From positions 5,174,879-5,238,878 of the forward strand of contig NC_067206.1 in NCBI RefSeq assembly GCF_026262505.1: a DNA stretch of 64,000 bases, in the 5' to 3' direction. Below the pieces are notes generated by a model. It was not told the origin of the DNA. It made no database searches and saw only the letters and a program-made list of their open reading frames with translations. The position numbers were made by a program, and so were the translations under genes. This stretch comes from Trichomonas vaginalis G3 (taxonomy: Eukaryota; Parabasalia; Trichomonadida; Trichomonadidae). Positions 29,411 to 43,223 of this stretch are shown in pieces (position 1 is the first letter of the stretch; each line of letters opens with the position of its first letter).

Positions 29411-30597
29411 TAAAACGAAAAACTACAAACGTAGTAACATTATACTACTTATGTGTAGATATTATATTTCCAAAATAATTTCGTATCTCTTAAAACCATC
29501 GAATATGACTTCAATCTTTTCATTATTTTTTCCCTCGCTCATTCAGCGTGTTTTTGAAAAATCAATTTTTTTGTATTTTTCAACTTTCTCGGCGAATACT
29601 CAACATACGGACTTTCTTGCAAGATAGACATATATGGGGTACAATATACGATAACTTTATCCTCAATTGCTCCTTTCCATCTCTTATGTGTGTGGACTTC
29701 TAGGTAAATTCACCCCCCTAGGAAAAAATTTGTAAATTTTTTCATTTTCATATGGAGTGACTATGGAACTGAGATGTCTCACCATGCTCAAATGTATACA
29801 TATATCGTATGGTATTTATATGTAAAAGATTTTAAAAATTGCTTATGTTGTTAAAAATTTTCTCGCTGATCATGGACTTTGATTTTTTCGATTTTTTTAA
29901 TTTTTCGTTCCACACGCATAAATCGAAACAGTGAACTTAAGTGCACAAAAACTTGAAGATACAGATAGATAGGGTATAGCTTATAGCTGTGTGATTTATG
30001 TTTGTTTCATTTCGATAGCTTAAGTATTCACTGAGATATAATGCATTTTTGTGTCAAATTTTTGAAAATCGATTTTTTTCGAGAATCATTGTAATGTTAT
30101 ACGAAGCACTAATCATATATGTTATATGTATATATATCTTATATAGGGAATAGTATATATCTTACGTATATCTTTAGGGCGAATTTTTTGGTTTTACCGA
30201 CGAAACAAATCACATAGTTTTTCGTCCTATCATCTTAAAAATTTTTGATAGACTTTGATAGGAGACTTAGATTAGTTTCCCTTCGACTTTATGGATTTGC
30301 TAGGAAGACTACCAAAGCGGCCCGTGGATATAAACGTGACACTCCATATATATACGCTTAATACTATGTTACTTGATATATGTTTTTTTAGATATACCTT
30401 CAGTCCAAACTTATAAGCTTAGTATGTGTATTAGTTAGCCTATATACTTAAGTATTTGTTTTTTTGAGTTTTCGCTTTAATATCTTTTTTCATTCCTATA
30501 TGATTATTGTATTTTTAGTTAGTATATTTGATGCTCATATAGCGGCCCGTGGATATAAAAGTGACACTTACACTTGAAAAAAATCCAAAATATTTGG
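29411..30597 (-). other. rDNA intergenic spacer, partial (joined to the Polinton-like module)
   Basis: Matches the spacers at 35,737-36,930 and elsewhere base for base apart from small indels. Contains both copies of the 27-bp repeat (30,316-30,342 and 30,541-30,567), which lie downstream of the 28S in transcription direction. Confidence 0.9.
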
Positions 30598-33329
30598 AAA
30601 CCTAGAAGCGAAGCTGAACCTCAACAGTCGTGGACGTAATGCCACTCCACTGCTTACAGTACCTTCGTTCACACAATGTCTTCTACATTGGGTTACCTAT
30701 GAAGCGGACCTTTTGAGTATGATTATTCGTATCGTCCAACATCACGTGCATCACTTTCTAGATGGGCTTCTGGCTTAAGAGGCTTTCAGCCATTATCCCA
30801 GACGGCGTAGCTGCGCGACATACCGTTTCGATAATCGCTAACCAGAGGCCATAATCAACAGTTCCTCTCGTACTAAATCAATCTACTATCATGATGCTAT
30901 ATCCAGTAGGATAAAACAAACCTGGCTCACGACGGTCTAAACCCAGCTCACGATCCCTAATACGGGTGAACAATCCGACCCTTAGCAACTTGTACATCAC
31001 TAGGATAGGAAGAGCCGACATCGAAGAATCAAAAAGCTGCGTTGATTTGATCTCTTAGCACCACAAGCCAGTTGTCCCGGAGGTAACTTGTCTGTCACCC
31101 CAATCCTCACGCACCTGAGGCTATTTAGGGATCGTTAGGCCTTACTTTCGTAACTGATCCTAGTACAAAAAGGCACAGTTAAATTGAGCTTTTGGCTTAT
31201 TCCTCAACGTGAGATTTCTGTCCTCACTGAGCTCAACTTAGGACACCTTCGCTGCTCTTTCGAAGGTGTGCCGCCCCAGCCAAACTTTCTATCTAGTCCT
31301 ATTCCTTGTGATAGGTAAGCATAATTCCAAACAGAGTAGTGGTTTTTCAGAATCGAATTGCTCTCCCACCTAGTCTACACCCCCGCAGGAAACTATACAA
31401 GACTAGACCAAAGTGAAGCTCTACAGCGGTCTTCTTTCCCCGCTGGATATCTAGTGACCGTTCCACTACAGTTGGTTCGCTGAGAGACAGTTTGGGACAG
31501 TGAGAACCTCATAGCTCCGTTCATGCAGCGTCACTAATTAAAGTGACGAGGTATTTCGCTACTTTGATAAGAGTCATAGTTACCCCAGCATTTACCGGTG
31601 CTTCGTTGGCTTGAACCATATTAACAGACACAGCACTGAGCAGGATTCATCGGCGCGTTCACTGGCTATACTACCACAGCGCCGACACTACGTTTTTATT
31701 AAACAGTTGGGCTCTCCGCGTAACAATCGGTTCTGATTTTCATCAGAGCCAAGCTTTATCCCGAAGTTACAGCTCTAATTGGCCGAATTCCCTGAACTAT
31801 CATGCCTCAATGGCCATAGGCTACTTACCTAGAAGACCTGATGCGGTTATCGGTACGAGTGACACAGTAAACTATTTTTCGCTTCATGGACCAATCCAAT
31901 AGCCATTGACATAACCGAAGCTATGTTTTGCCAGCAGAACGCCGCAGTTCGCCTGATGACCAGTTCCCCTGGTATTAGTACTGTCATGTAGGAAAGAGAT
32001 CCCTACCAACGTATAAGATTGGCGGAGAAAATAGTATGCGTTGCCGCGAACTGTTGTCAGTTACAGAATATCAACTGTACTCCCTTTCTCCCATTATTGA
32101 GATTAGGATCGACTAACTCTGGATCTGTTTAAGTTGTCCAGAAACCCTACTCCTCATCAGCCCCCAGGATACAAGCCTGGATAATCGCTACTTCAATTAG
32201 GATCTGTAATAGACATTCTTCCAGTCCAACTCACATTGCACCTTCACAAAAATGTCCACATCCCCCTACTCTCAGTTCAATAGAACTGATGTCTGAGATC
32301 GGTAGTACTATATGCGCCATTCATTTTCGGGGCCCTAGTATTCGGCAGGTGAGTTTTAACACACTCTTTAGCGGATACCTGCTTTTAGGGGCACCGACCT
32401 GCTGTCTAAATACATGGACTCCCTTTATGGTATCAGTGATAGTACATTTCGGCACCTTATTCAGACGTATGGTTCATCCCATTTCGCCATGACCGCTTAC
32501 CGGTCAGAGCCCACTTGTAACGCTAATTCATTTAAGCATTTCCAGTTAGGTAAATGCCTAACAAGGAGGTTCGAAGTTTGGAAATAAGTTGAGAACCCGA
32601 AGGCTCCCTGCACCTCTACCCATATCTCTACTCCCTTAACTAAATGCATTACAGCTATCCTGAGGGAAACTTCGGAGGAAACCAGCTATTAGGTGGTTCG
32701 ATGAGTCTTTCGCACCTTTACCTACATCAGAAAAATGATTTGCACATCAATAACCCGTACGTCCTCCATCAGAGTTTCCCCTGACTTCAACCTGTGCAGG
32801 CAAAGTTCACCACCTTTCGGGTCCTATCAGTAATGCTCAGTAGCCATGCAAACGCCAGTTGCTTTCTCTACGCCTTTACAGTTAACGTGCAAAGACTCGC
32901 ACTACAGATAAACTCCCTAATCCGTGTTTCAAGACGGGTACTATAAATAGCCTTAACCCTAAGCAAGTTCAGGAACTTTTCACCCTCTGTTTTAGAGTTC
33001 TTTTCATCTTTCGTTCACACTACTTGTAATCTATCGGTCTCCTCACGTTATTTAGCCTTGGATGGGACATACCACCCCCTTAAGACACTACTCTCAAAGT
33101 ATCCGACTCTCCCCGGTCCATCGTAAGCTTGCGGTTGGTCATACGAGGCTTTTACTCTGAATCGCGCAGCATTCCATCTGACTTAGACCAGTGCAATAGG
33201 TGAACCGACTACATTTCCCTTGCGGGATTAAGACGTTGGGCTGTTCCCTTTTCGATCGCCTTTACTAAGGGAATCCTAGTTAGTTTCTTTTCCTCCGCTT
33301 AATGAGATGCTTCAGTTCAGCGGGTCTTC
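30598..33329 (-). rRNA. 28S (LSU) rRNA, unit 1
   Basis: On the minus strand it begins GAAGACCCGCTGAACTG and includes the sarcin-ricin loop AGTACGAGAGGAAC near the 3' end (around 30,865) and the peptidyl-transferase region. About 2.73 kb, short for a eukaryote and normal for a trichomonad. Ends are approximate. Small indels against other copies. Confidence 0.93.
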
Positions 33330-33410
33330 CTGCGTATGGCAGACTACGTGTTGTTTGTCTTATATATTATTTACTTATTCGCTTAGAATAAGAATTATTA
33401 TAAAAGATGT

Positions 33411-33573
33411 ATACTGTCACACCCATGCTTCTCGACCGAGATCGAGTTTAGCGCAATTTGCATTCAAAGATTAACCTGTCATGATGTTTGCAACTCCGGT
33501 TACTTAACACATTATGCCACGTTCTTCATCGTGTGAGGAGCCAAGACATCCATTGCTTAGAGACTTGGTTTTT
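33411..33573 (-). rRNA. 5.8S rRNA, unit 1
   Basis: Contains the conserved 5.8S stretches (minus strand) CGATGAAGAACGTGGCATAA and TTTGAATGCAAATTGCGC. Flanked by very short ITS1 (about 75 bp) and ITS2 (about 80 bp), as in trichomonads. Confidence 0.9.
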
Positions 33574-33647
33574 GATGAAGTTAGTTTTTAATTTTGTATT
33601 GGTTTTTGTTTAATAAAAGAAGTTGGTGTTAGTTATTAAAACTAGAA

Positions 33648-33761
33648 CTGATCCAACGCAGGTTCACCTACCGCTTACCTTGTTACGACTTCTCCTTCCT
33701 CTAGATAACGTGATTTAATCACTTTCTGCTCGTAAGCATCCGGTGATTTCACCGAGTCATC

Positions 33762-33807
<46 letters not shown>

Positions 33808-35226
33808 TTCAACGTGCGTTGTTGACACACATTTACAAGGGATTCCTGGTTCATGACGCTGATTACAAACGTCAATCCCAACTACGTTAGGGATTATAAG
33901 AGTAGCGCACCCTCTCAGGCTCGCAGTCCTATTGATCCTAACATTGTAGCACGCGTGCAGCCCAGAGCATCTAAAGGGCATCACGGACCTGTTATTGCTA
34001 CCCTCTTCCACCTGCTAAAATCGCAGGGAGTCCCAATTAGAACTTTAACCGAAGGACTTCGGCAAAGTAAATAATTGGCGATAATCTCGCTCGTTAGCTG
34101 AATCAACGCTAGACAGGTCAACCCACGCACCACCAACGGCCATGCACCACCAAAAACAATATCCTGAAAGACCCGAAGCCTGTCAGTCATAAAAAACATC
34201 TGGTCCTGGTAAGTTTCCCCGTGTTGATTCAAATTAAGCCACAGGCTCCACCCCTGGTGTGCCCTTCCGTCAATTCCTTCAAGTTTCAGCCTTGCGGTCG
34301 TAGTTCCCCCAGAGCCCAAGAACTATGATTTCTCCAAAGATTCTGCCATTAACAAATGACAAACTCCTGTCGGCATCGTTTAAGGTAGGAACTACCAGGG
34401 TCTCTAATCCTGTTGGATACTCCTACTCTCGCCCTTGATCGACAGAAACCCTCTAGGTAGACGCCTTCGCCTCAGCTTCTCTCTCATGAGTCAAAGTATT
34501 CCACCACTCGTCATGAGATAGATCTACCCCCGATGGCTCTCATTGAGCTTGTTTTCGGAAGAAAACAAAGACTTCATACTGCGCTGAGTCATTCATGTGG
34601 CCATACTCTAAGCGTCCTGATTTGTTCACAGTGAACGTAAAAATACGTACGACCATTGCTGGCCAATTCAGACTACGGGCGTTTTAACTGCAACAATATG
34701 GGAGCAAACTCGCAGAGCTGGAATTACCGCAGCTGCTGGCACCAGACTGGCCCTCTGCTAGGTTTCGGTACGGTGGAAAACCGTACCCCTATCCACAGTA
34801 CCAAAAGGCACCAATGGAACTGGTCATTACCTCCTCCGAAAGTCTCGAGTGGGAAAGTTTCGCGCCTGCTGCTACCCGTGGATATAGTCGCTATCTCTCA
34901 GGCGCCTTCTCCGGCAGTCCGACGGTAACCGCCCGTTACCCGTGATAGCCTACCTAGGTAAAGACCCTAAGTACAAGCTGATAGGTCACTCAGTCGAATG
35001 GCGTGCCTCTGATGAGGTCAACTTTTCCTCCATAATTCACATCTGGAGAAACAATCGCATGTATTAGCACCAGAGTTGCTGCTGCTATCCATTTAAGACC
35101 TGTTGGTCGCCGCCAAATAGATTCTGAGCGTATTAATGAGCTATTCGCAGTTTCGTTACCTGAACTAACACTTGCATGGCTTAATCTATGACCTAAGTGT
35201 GCTTCCTTGGCAGGATCAACCAAGTA
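33648..35226 (-). rRNA. 18S (SSU) rRNA, unit 1
   Basis: Minus strand begins TACTTGGTTGATCCTGCC and ends GGTGAACCTGCC then GTTGGATCAG. Carries the universal GTGCCAGCAGC and GTACACACCGCCCGTCGC blocks. 1,579 bp, typical of parabasalids. Confidence 0.95.
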
Positions 35227-36930
35227 TCGCGATTAAAAAAGATGTATTAAGATGTTTTTCCAATGTATCTTGTTATGATGCCACTGAAATATCCATAATA
35301 CATGATGACGCGAAGTCATCGAAAGTTTAATGCCAAATTATAAATAAGCGCGTGCTGTAATTTCGCACATCTAAGACAGAATCAATATGTAACATATTAA
35401 CTCGTCAGCCGTCTGGAGGTGATTCTCCCTGTTGTTATATACCAGACTCGGCTAGATTTAGTAAGAAATGCTTACTCATAACTGGAATCGTTTTGCAACT
35501 TTCCCATAGGGAGCAAAAGGTCATGTTTTTCGGTCTACAAAAATTCAATCGGTGGAGTCGAGTTTCAGGTATTTTTTCGTCTTGCTCATACACAAGCGTC
35601 CCCGAGCAAACTTTGTATGGGCAATGTTGTGGAGCATGGGGAGTTATGATTATAACTCCGTACATGTGCCCACCTACGACAACTATTTGAATAAAAAATA
35701 ATTATCTGATTTTCAAAAGTATATGGTAAAGTGTGCTAAAACGAAAAACTACAAACGTAGTAACATTATACTACTTATGTGTAGATATTATATTTCCAAA
35801 ATAATTTCGTATCTCTTAAAACCATCGAATATGACTTCAATCTTTTCATTATTTTTTTCCCTCGCTCATTTCAGCGTGTTTTTGAAAAATCAATTTTTTT
35901 GTATTTTTCAACTTTCTCGGCGAATACTCAACATACGAACTTTCTTGCAAGATAGACATATATGGGGTACAACATACGATAACTTTATCCTCAGTTGCTC
36001 CTTTCCATCTCTTATGTGTGTGGACTTCTAGGTAAATTCACCCCCCTAGGAAAAAATTTGTAAATTTTTTCATTTTCATATGGAGTGACTATGGAACTGA
36101 GATGTCTCACCATGCTCAAATGTATACATATATCGTATGGTATTTATATGTAAAAGATTTTAAAAATTGCTTATGTTGTTAAAAATTTTCTCGCTGATCA
36201 TGGACTTTGATTTTTTTCGATTTTTTTAATTTTTCGTTCCACACGCATAAATCGAAACAGTGAGACTTAAGTGCACAAAAACTTTGAAGATACAGATAGA
36301 TAGGGTATAGTATAGCTGTGTGATTTATGTTTGTTTCATTTCGATAGCTTAAGTATTCACTGAGATATAATGCATTTTGTGTCAAATTTTTGAAAATCGA
36401 TTTTTTTCGAGAATCATTTGTAATGTTATACGAAGCACTAATCATATATGTTATATGTATATATATCTTAGTTATAGGGAATAGTATATATCTTACGTAT
36501 ATCTTTAGGGCGAATTTTTTGGTTTTACCGACGAAACTAAATCACATAGTTTTTCGTCCTATCATCTTAAAAATTTTTGATAGACTTTGATAGGAGACTT
36601 AGATTAGTTTCCCTTCGACTTTATGGATTTTGCTAGGAAGACTACCAAAGCGGCCCGTGGATATAAACGTGACACTCCATATATATACGCTTAATACTAT
36701 GTTACTTGATATATGTTTTTTTTAGATATACCTTCAGTCCAAACTTATAAGCTTAGTATGTGTATTAGTTAGCCTATATACTTAAGTATTTGTTTTTTGA
36801 GTTTTCGCTTTAATATCTTTTTTCATTCCTATATGATTATTGTATTTTTAGTTAGTATATTTGATGCTCATATAGCGGCCCGTGGATATAAAAGTGACAC
36901 TTACACTTGAAAAAAATCCAAAATATTTGG
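35227..36930 (-). other. rDNA intergenic spacer, units 1-2
   Basis: About 1.7 kb, AT-rich. 27-bp repeats at 36,649-36,675 and 36,874-36,900. About 415-440 bp upstream of the 18S gene is a short palindrome (GGAGTTATAATCATAACTCC on either strand, near 35,640-35,660). No believable coding content. Confidence 0.9.
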
Positions 36931-39665
36931 AAACCTAGAAGCGAAGCTGAACCTCAACAGGTCGTGGACGTAATGCCACTCCACTGCTTACAGTACCTTC
37001 GTTCACACAATGTCTTCTACATTGGGTTACCTATGAAGCGGACCTTTTGAGTATGATTATTCGTATCGGTCCAACATCACGTGCATCACTTTCTAGATGG
37101 GCTTCTGGCTTAAGAGGCTTTCAGCCATTATCCCAGACGGCGTAGCTGCGCGACATACCGTTTCCGATAATCGCTAACCAGAGGCCATAATCAACAGTTC
37201 CTCTCGTACTAAATCAATCTACTATCATGATGCTATATCCAGTAGGATAAAACAAACCTGGCTCACGACGGTCTAAACCCAGCTCACGATCCCTAATACG
37301 GGTGAACAATCCGACCCTTAGCAACTTGTACATCACTAGGATAGGAAGAGCCGACATCGAAGAATCAAAAAGCTGCGTTGATTTGATCTCTTAGCAGCCA
37401 CAAGCCAGTTGTCCCGGAGGTAACTTGTCTGTCACCCCAATCCTCACGCACCTGAGGCTATTTAGGGATCGTTAGGCCTTACTTTCGTAACTGATCCTAG
37501 TACAAAAAGGCACAGTAAATTGAGCTTTTGGCCTTATCCTCAACGTGAGATTTCTGTCCTCACTGAGCTCAACTTAGGACACCTTCGCTGCTCTTTCGAA
37601 GGTGTGCCGCCCCAGCCAAACTTTCTATCTAGTCCTATTCCTTGTGATAGGTAAGCATAATTCCAAACAGGGTAGTGGTTTTTCAGAATCGATTGCTCTC
37701 CCACCTAGTCTACACCCCCGCAGGAACTATACAAGACTAGACCAAAGTGAAGCTCTACAGGGTCTTCTTTCCCCGCTGGATATCTAGTGACCGTTCCCAC
37801 TACAGTTGGTTCGCTGAGAGACAGTTTGGGACAGTGAGAACCTCATAGCTCCGTTCATGCAGGTCACTAATTAAGTGACGAGGTATTTCGCTACTTTGAT
37901 AAGAGTCATAGTTACCCCAGCTATTTACCGGTGCTTCGTTGGCTTGAACCATATTAACAGACACAGCACTGAGCAGGATTCATGTCGCGTTCACTGGCTA
38001 TACTACCACAGCGCGACACTACGTTTTTATTAAACAGTTGGGCTCTCCGCGTAACAATCGGTTCTGATTTTCATCAGAGCCAAGCTTTATCCCGAAGTTA
38101 CAGCTCTAATTGGCCGAATTCCCTGAACTATCATGCCTCAATGGCCATAGGCTACTTACCTAGAAGACCTGATGCGGTTATCGGTACGAGTGACACAGTA
38201 AACTATTTTTCGCTTCATGGACCAATCCAATAGCCATTGACATAACCGAAGCTATGTTTTGCCAGCAGAACGCCGCAGTTCGCCTGATGACCAGTTTCCC
38301 TGGGTATTAGTACTGTCATGTAGGAAAGAGATCCCTACCAACGGTATAAGATTGGCGGAGAAAAATAGTATGCGTTGCCGCGAACTGTTGTCAGTTACAG
38401 AATATCAACTGTACTCCCTTTCTCCCATTATTGAGATTAGGATCGACTAACTCTGGATCTGTTTAAGTTGTCCAGAAACCCTACTCCTCATCAGCCCCCA
38501 GGATACAAGCCTGGATAATCGCTACTTCAATTAGGATCTGTAATAGACATTCTTCCAGTCCAACTCACATTGCACCTTCACAAAAATGTCCACATCCCCC
38601 TACTCTCAGTTCAATAGAACTGATGTCTGAGATCGGTAGTACTATATGCGCCATTCATTTTCGGGGCCCTAGTATTCGGCAGGTGAGTTTTAACACACTC
38701 TTTAGCGGATACCTGCTTTTAGGGGCACCGACCTGCTGTCTAAATACATGGACTCCCTTTATGGTATCAGTGATAGTACATTTCGGCACCTTATTCAGAC
38801 GTATGGTTCATCCCATTTCGCCATGACCGCTTACCGGTCAGAGCCCACTTGTAACGCTAATTCATTTAAGCATTTCCAGTTAGGTAAATGCCTAACAAGG
38901 AGGTTCGAAGTTTGGAAATAAGTTGAGAACCCGAAGGCTCCCTGCACCTCTACCCATATCTCTACTCCCCTTAACTAAATGCATTACAGCTATCCTGAGG
39001 GAAACTTCGGAGGAAACCAGCTATTAGGTGGTTCGATGAGTCTTTCGCACCTTTACCTACATCAGAAAAATGATTTGCACATCAATAACCCGTACGGTCC
39101 TCCATCAGAGTTTCCCCTGACTTCAACCTGTGCAGGCAAAGTTCACCACCTTTCGGGTCCTATCAGTAATGCTCAGTAGCCATGCAAACGCCAGTTGCTT
39201 TCTCTACGCCTTTACAGTTAACGTGCAAAGACTCGCACTACAGATAAACTCCCTAATCCGTGTTTCAAGACGGGTACTATAAATAGCCTTAACCCTAAGC
39301 AAGTTCAGGAACTTTTCACCCTCTGTTTTAGAGTTCTTTTCATCTTTCGTTCACACTACTTGTAATCTATCGGTCTCCTCACGTTATTTAGCCTTGGATG
39401 GGACATACCACCCCCTTAAGACACTACTCTCAAAGTATCCGACTCTCCCCGGTCCATCGTAAGCTTGCGGTTGGTCATACGAGGCTTTTACTCTGAATCG
39501 CGCAGCATTCCATCTGACTTAGACCAGTGCAATAGGTGAACCGACTACATTTCCCTTGCGGGATTAAGACGTTGGGCTGTTCCCTTTTCGATCGCCTTTA
39601 CTAAGGGAATCCTAGTTAGTTTCTTTTCCTCCGCTTAATGAGATGCTTCAGTTCAGCGGGTCTTC
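36931..39665 (-). rRNA. 28S rRNA, unit 2
   Basis: Second minus-strand copy, full length (about 2.74 kb), same landmarks as unit 1 and almost identical to it. Confidence 0.93.
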
Positions 39666-39746
39666 CTGCGTATGGCAGACTACGTGTTGTTTGTCTTATA
39701 TATTATTTACTTATTCGCTTAGAATAAGAATTATTATAAAAGATGT

Positions 39747-39909
39747 AGTACTGTCACACCCATGCTTCTCGACCGAGATCGAGTTTAGCGCAATTTGCAT
39801 TCAAAGATTAACCTGTCATGATGTTTGCAACTCCGGTTACTTAACACATTATGCCACGTTCTTCATCGTGTGAGGAGCCAAGACATCCATTGCTTAGAGA
39901 CTTGGTTTT
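39747..39909 (-). rRNA. 5.8S rRNA, unit 2
   Basis: Same sequence as the other 5.8S copies, between short ITS1 and ITS2. Confidence 0.9.
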
Positions 39910-39984
39910 TGATGAAGTTAGTTTTTAATTTTGTATTGGTTTTTGTTTAATAAAAGAAGTTGGTGTTAGTTATTAAAACTAGAA

Positions 39985-40092
39985 CTGATCCAACGGCAGG
40001 TTCACCTACCGTTACCTTGTTACGACTTCTCCTTCCTCTAGATAACGTGATTTAATCACTTTCTGCTCGTAAGCATGATTTCACGAGTCATC

Positions 40093-40127
<35 letters not shown>

Positions 40128-41534
40128 CAGGGACGTATTCAACGTGCGTTGTTGACACACATTTACAAGGGATTCCTGGTTCATGACGCTGATTACAAAC
40201 GTCAATCCCAACTACGTTAGGGATTATAAGAGTAGCGCACCCTCTCAGGCTCAGTCCTATTGATCCTAACATTGTAGCACGCGTGCAGCCCAGAGCATCT
40301 AAAGGGCATCACGGACCTGTTATTGCTACCTCTTCCACCTGCTAAAATCGCAGGGAGTCCCAATTAGAACTTTAACCGAAGGACTTCGGCAAAGTAAATA
40401 ATTGGCGATAATCTCGCTCGTTAGCTGAATCAACGCTAGACAGGTCAACCCACGCACCACCAACGGCCATGCACCACCAAAAACAATATCCTGAAAGACC
40501 CGAAGCCTGTCATCATAAAAACATCTGGTCCTGGTAAGTTTCCCTGTGATTCAATTAAGCCAGGCTCCACCCCTGTGTGCCCTTCCGTCATTCCTTCAAG
40601 TTTCAGCCTTGCGGTCGTAGTTCCCCAGAGCCAAGAACTATGATTTCTCCAAAGATTCTGCCATTAACAAATGACAAACTCCTGTCGGCATCGTTTAAGG
40701 TAGGAACTACCAGGGTCTCTAATCCTGTTGGATACTCCTACTCTCGCCCTTGATCGACAGAAACCCTCTAGGTAGACGCCTTCGCCTCAGCTTCTCTCTC
40801 ATGAGTCAAAGTATTCCACCACTCGTCATGAGATAGATCTACCCCCGATGGCTCTCATTGAGCTTGTTTTCGGAAGAAAACAAAGACTTCATACTGGCTG
40901 AGTCATTCATGTGGCATACTCTAAGCGTCCTGATTTGTTCACAGTGAACGTAAAAATACGTACGACCATTGCTGGCCAATTCAGACTACGGGCGTTTTAA
41001 CTGCAACAATATGGGAGCAAACTCGCAGAGCTGGAATTACCGCAGCTGCTGGCACCAGCTGGCCCTCTGCTAGGTTCGGTACGGTGGAAAACCGTACCCC
41101 TATCCACAGTACAAAAGGCACCAATGGAACTGGTCATTACCTCCTCCGAAAGTCTCGAGTGGGAAAGTTTCGCGCCTGCTGCTACCCGTGGATATAGTCG
41201 CTATCTCTCAGGCGCCTTCTCCGGCAGTCCGACGGTAACCGCCCGTTACCCGTGATAGCCTACCTAGTAAAGACCCTAAGTACAAGCTGATAGGTCACTC
41301 AGTCGAATGGCGTGCCTCTGATGAGGTCAACTTTTCCTCCATAATTCACATCTGGAGAAACAATCGCATGTATTAGCACCAGAGTTGCTGCTGCTATCCA
41401 TTTAAGACCTGTTGGTCGCCGCCAAATAGATTCTGAGCGTATTAATGAGCTATTCGCAGTTTCGTTACCTGAACTAACACTTGCATGCTTAATCTATGAC
41501 CTAAGTGTGCTTCCTTGGCAGGATCAACCAAGTA
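39985..41534 (-). rRNA. 18S rRNA, unit 2 (with several small deletions)
   Basis: Ends and universal blocks match the other copies, but it is about 1,550 bp because of scattered short losses (for example around 40,075 and in 40,510-40,640). These look like consensus errors rather than functional variation. Confidence 0.9.
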
Positions 41535-43223
41535 TCGCGATTAAAAAAGATGTATTAAGATGTTTTTCCAATGTATCTTGTTATGATGCCACTGAAAATC
41601 CATAATACATGATGACGCGAAGTCATCGAAAGTTTAATGCCAAATTATAAATAAGCGCGTGCTGTAATTTCGCACATCTAAGACAGAATCAAATATGTAA
41701 CATATTAACTCGTCAGCCGTTGGAGGTGATTCTCCCTGTTGTTATATACCAGACCGGCTAGATTTAGTAAGAAATGCTTACTCATAACTGGAATCGTTTT
41801 GCAACTTTCCCATAGGGAGCAAAAGGTCATGTTTTTCGGTCTACAAAAATTCAATCGGTGGAGTCGAGTTTCAGGTATTTTTTCGTCTTGCTCATACACA
41901 AGCGTCCCCGAGCAAACTTTGTATGGGCAATGTTGTGGAGCATGGGGAGTTATGATTATAACTCCGTACATGTGCCCACCTACGACAACTATTTGAATAA
42001 AAAATAATTATCTGATTTTCAAAAGTATATGGTAAAGTGTGCTAAAACGAAAAACTACAAACGTAGTAACATTATACTACTTATGTGTAGATATTATATT
42101 TCCAAAATAATTTCGTATCTCTTAAAACCATCGAATATGACTTCAATCTTTTCATTATTTTTTTCCCTCGCTCATTTCAGCGTGTTTTTGAAAATCAATT
42201 TTTTTGTATTTTCAACTTTCTCGGCGAATATCAACATACGAACTTTCTTGCAAGATAGACATATATGGGGTACAACATACGATAACTTTATCCTCAGTTG
42301 CTCCTTTCCATCTCTTATGTGTGTGGACTTCTAGGTAAATTCACCCCCCTAGGAAAAAATTGTAAATTTTTTCATTTTCATATGGAGTGACTATGGAACT
42401 GAGATGTCTCACCATGCTCAAATGTATACATATATCGTATGGTATTTATATGTAAAAGATTTTAAAAATTGCTTAGTTGTTAAAAATTTTCTCGCTGATC
42501 ATGGACTTTGATTTTTTTCGATTTTTTTAATTTTTCGTTCCACACGCATAAATCGAAACAGTGAGACTTAAGTGCACAAAAACTTTGAAGATACAGATAG
42601 ATAGGGTATAGTATAGCTGTGTGATTTATGTTTGTTTCATTTCGATAGCTTAAGTATTCACTGAGATATAATGCATTTTGTGTCAAATTTTTGAAAATCG
42701 ATTTTTTCAAATCTATTGTAATGTTATACGAAGCACTAATCATATATGTTATATGTATAATATATCTAGTTATAGGGAATAGTATATATCTTACGTATAT
42801 CTTTAGGGCGAATTTTTGGTTTTACCGACGAAACTAAATCACAATAGTTTTTCGTCCTATCATCTTAAAAATTTTTGATAGACTTTGATAGGAGACTTAG
42901 ATTAGTTTCCCTTCGACTTTATGGATTTTGCTAGGAAGACTACCAAAGCGGCCCGTGGATATAAACGTGACACTCCATATATATACGCTTAATACTATGT
43001 TACTTGATATATGTTTTTTTTAGATAACCTTCAGTCCAAACTTATAAGCTTAGTATGTGTATTAGTTAGCCTATATACTTAAGTATTTGTTTTTTGAGTT
43101 TTCGCTTTAATATCTTTTTTATTCCTATATGATTATTGTATTTTTAGTTATATATTTGATGCTCATATAGCGGCCCGTGGATATAAAAGTGACACTTACA
43201 CTTGAAAAAAATCCAAAATATTA
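41535..43223 (-). other. rDNA intergenic spacer, units 2-3
   Basis: Same spacer as above, with increasing indels toward its right end. 27-bp repeats at 42,947-42,973 and 43,169-43,195. Confidence 0.88.

Noticed and set aside
29411-29478. C-terminal codons of the frame starting at 29,236
   Set aside because: These bases are rDNA spacer, repeated at 35,737 and elsewhere, so they are not part of the original protein.
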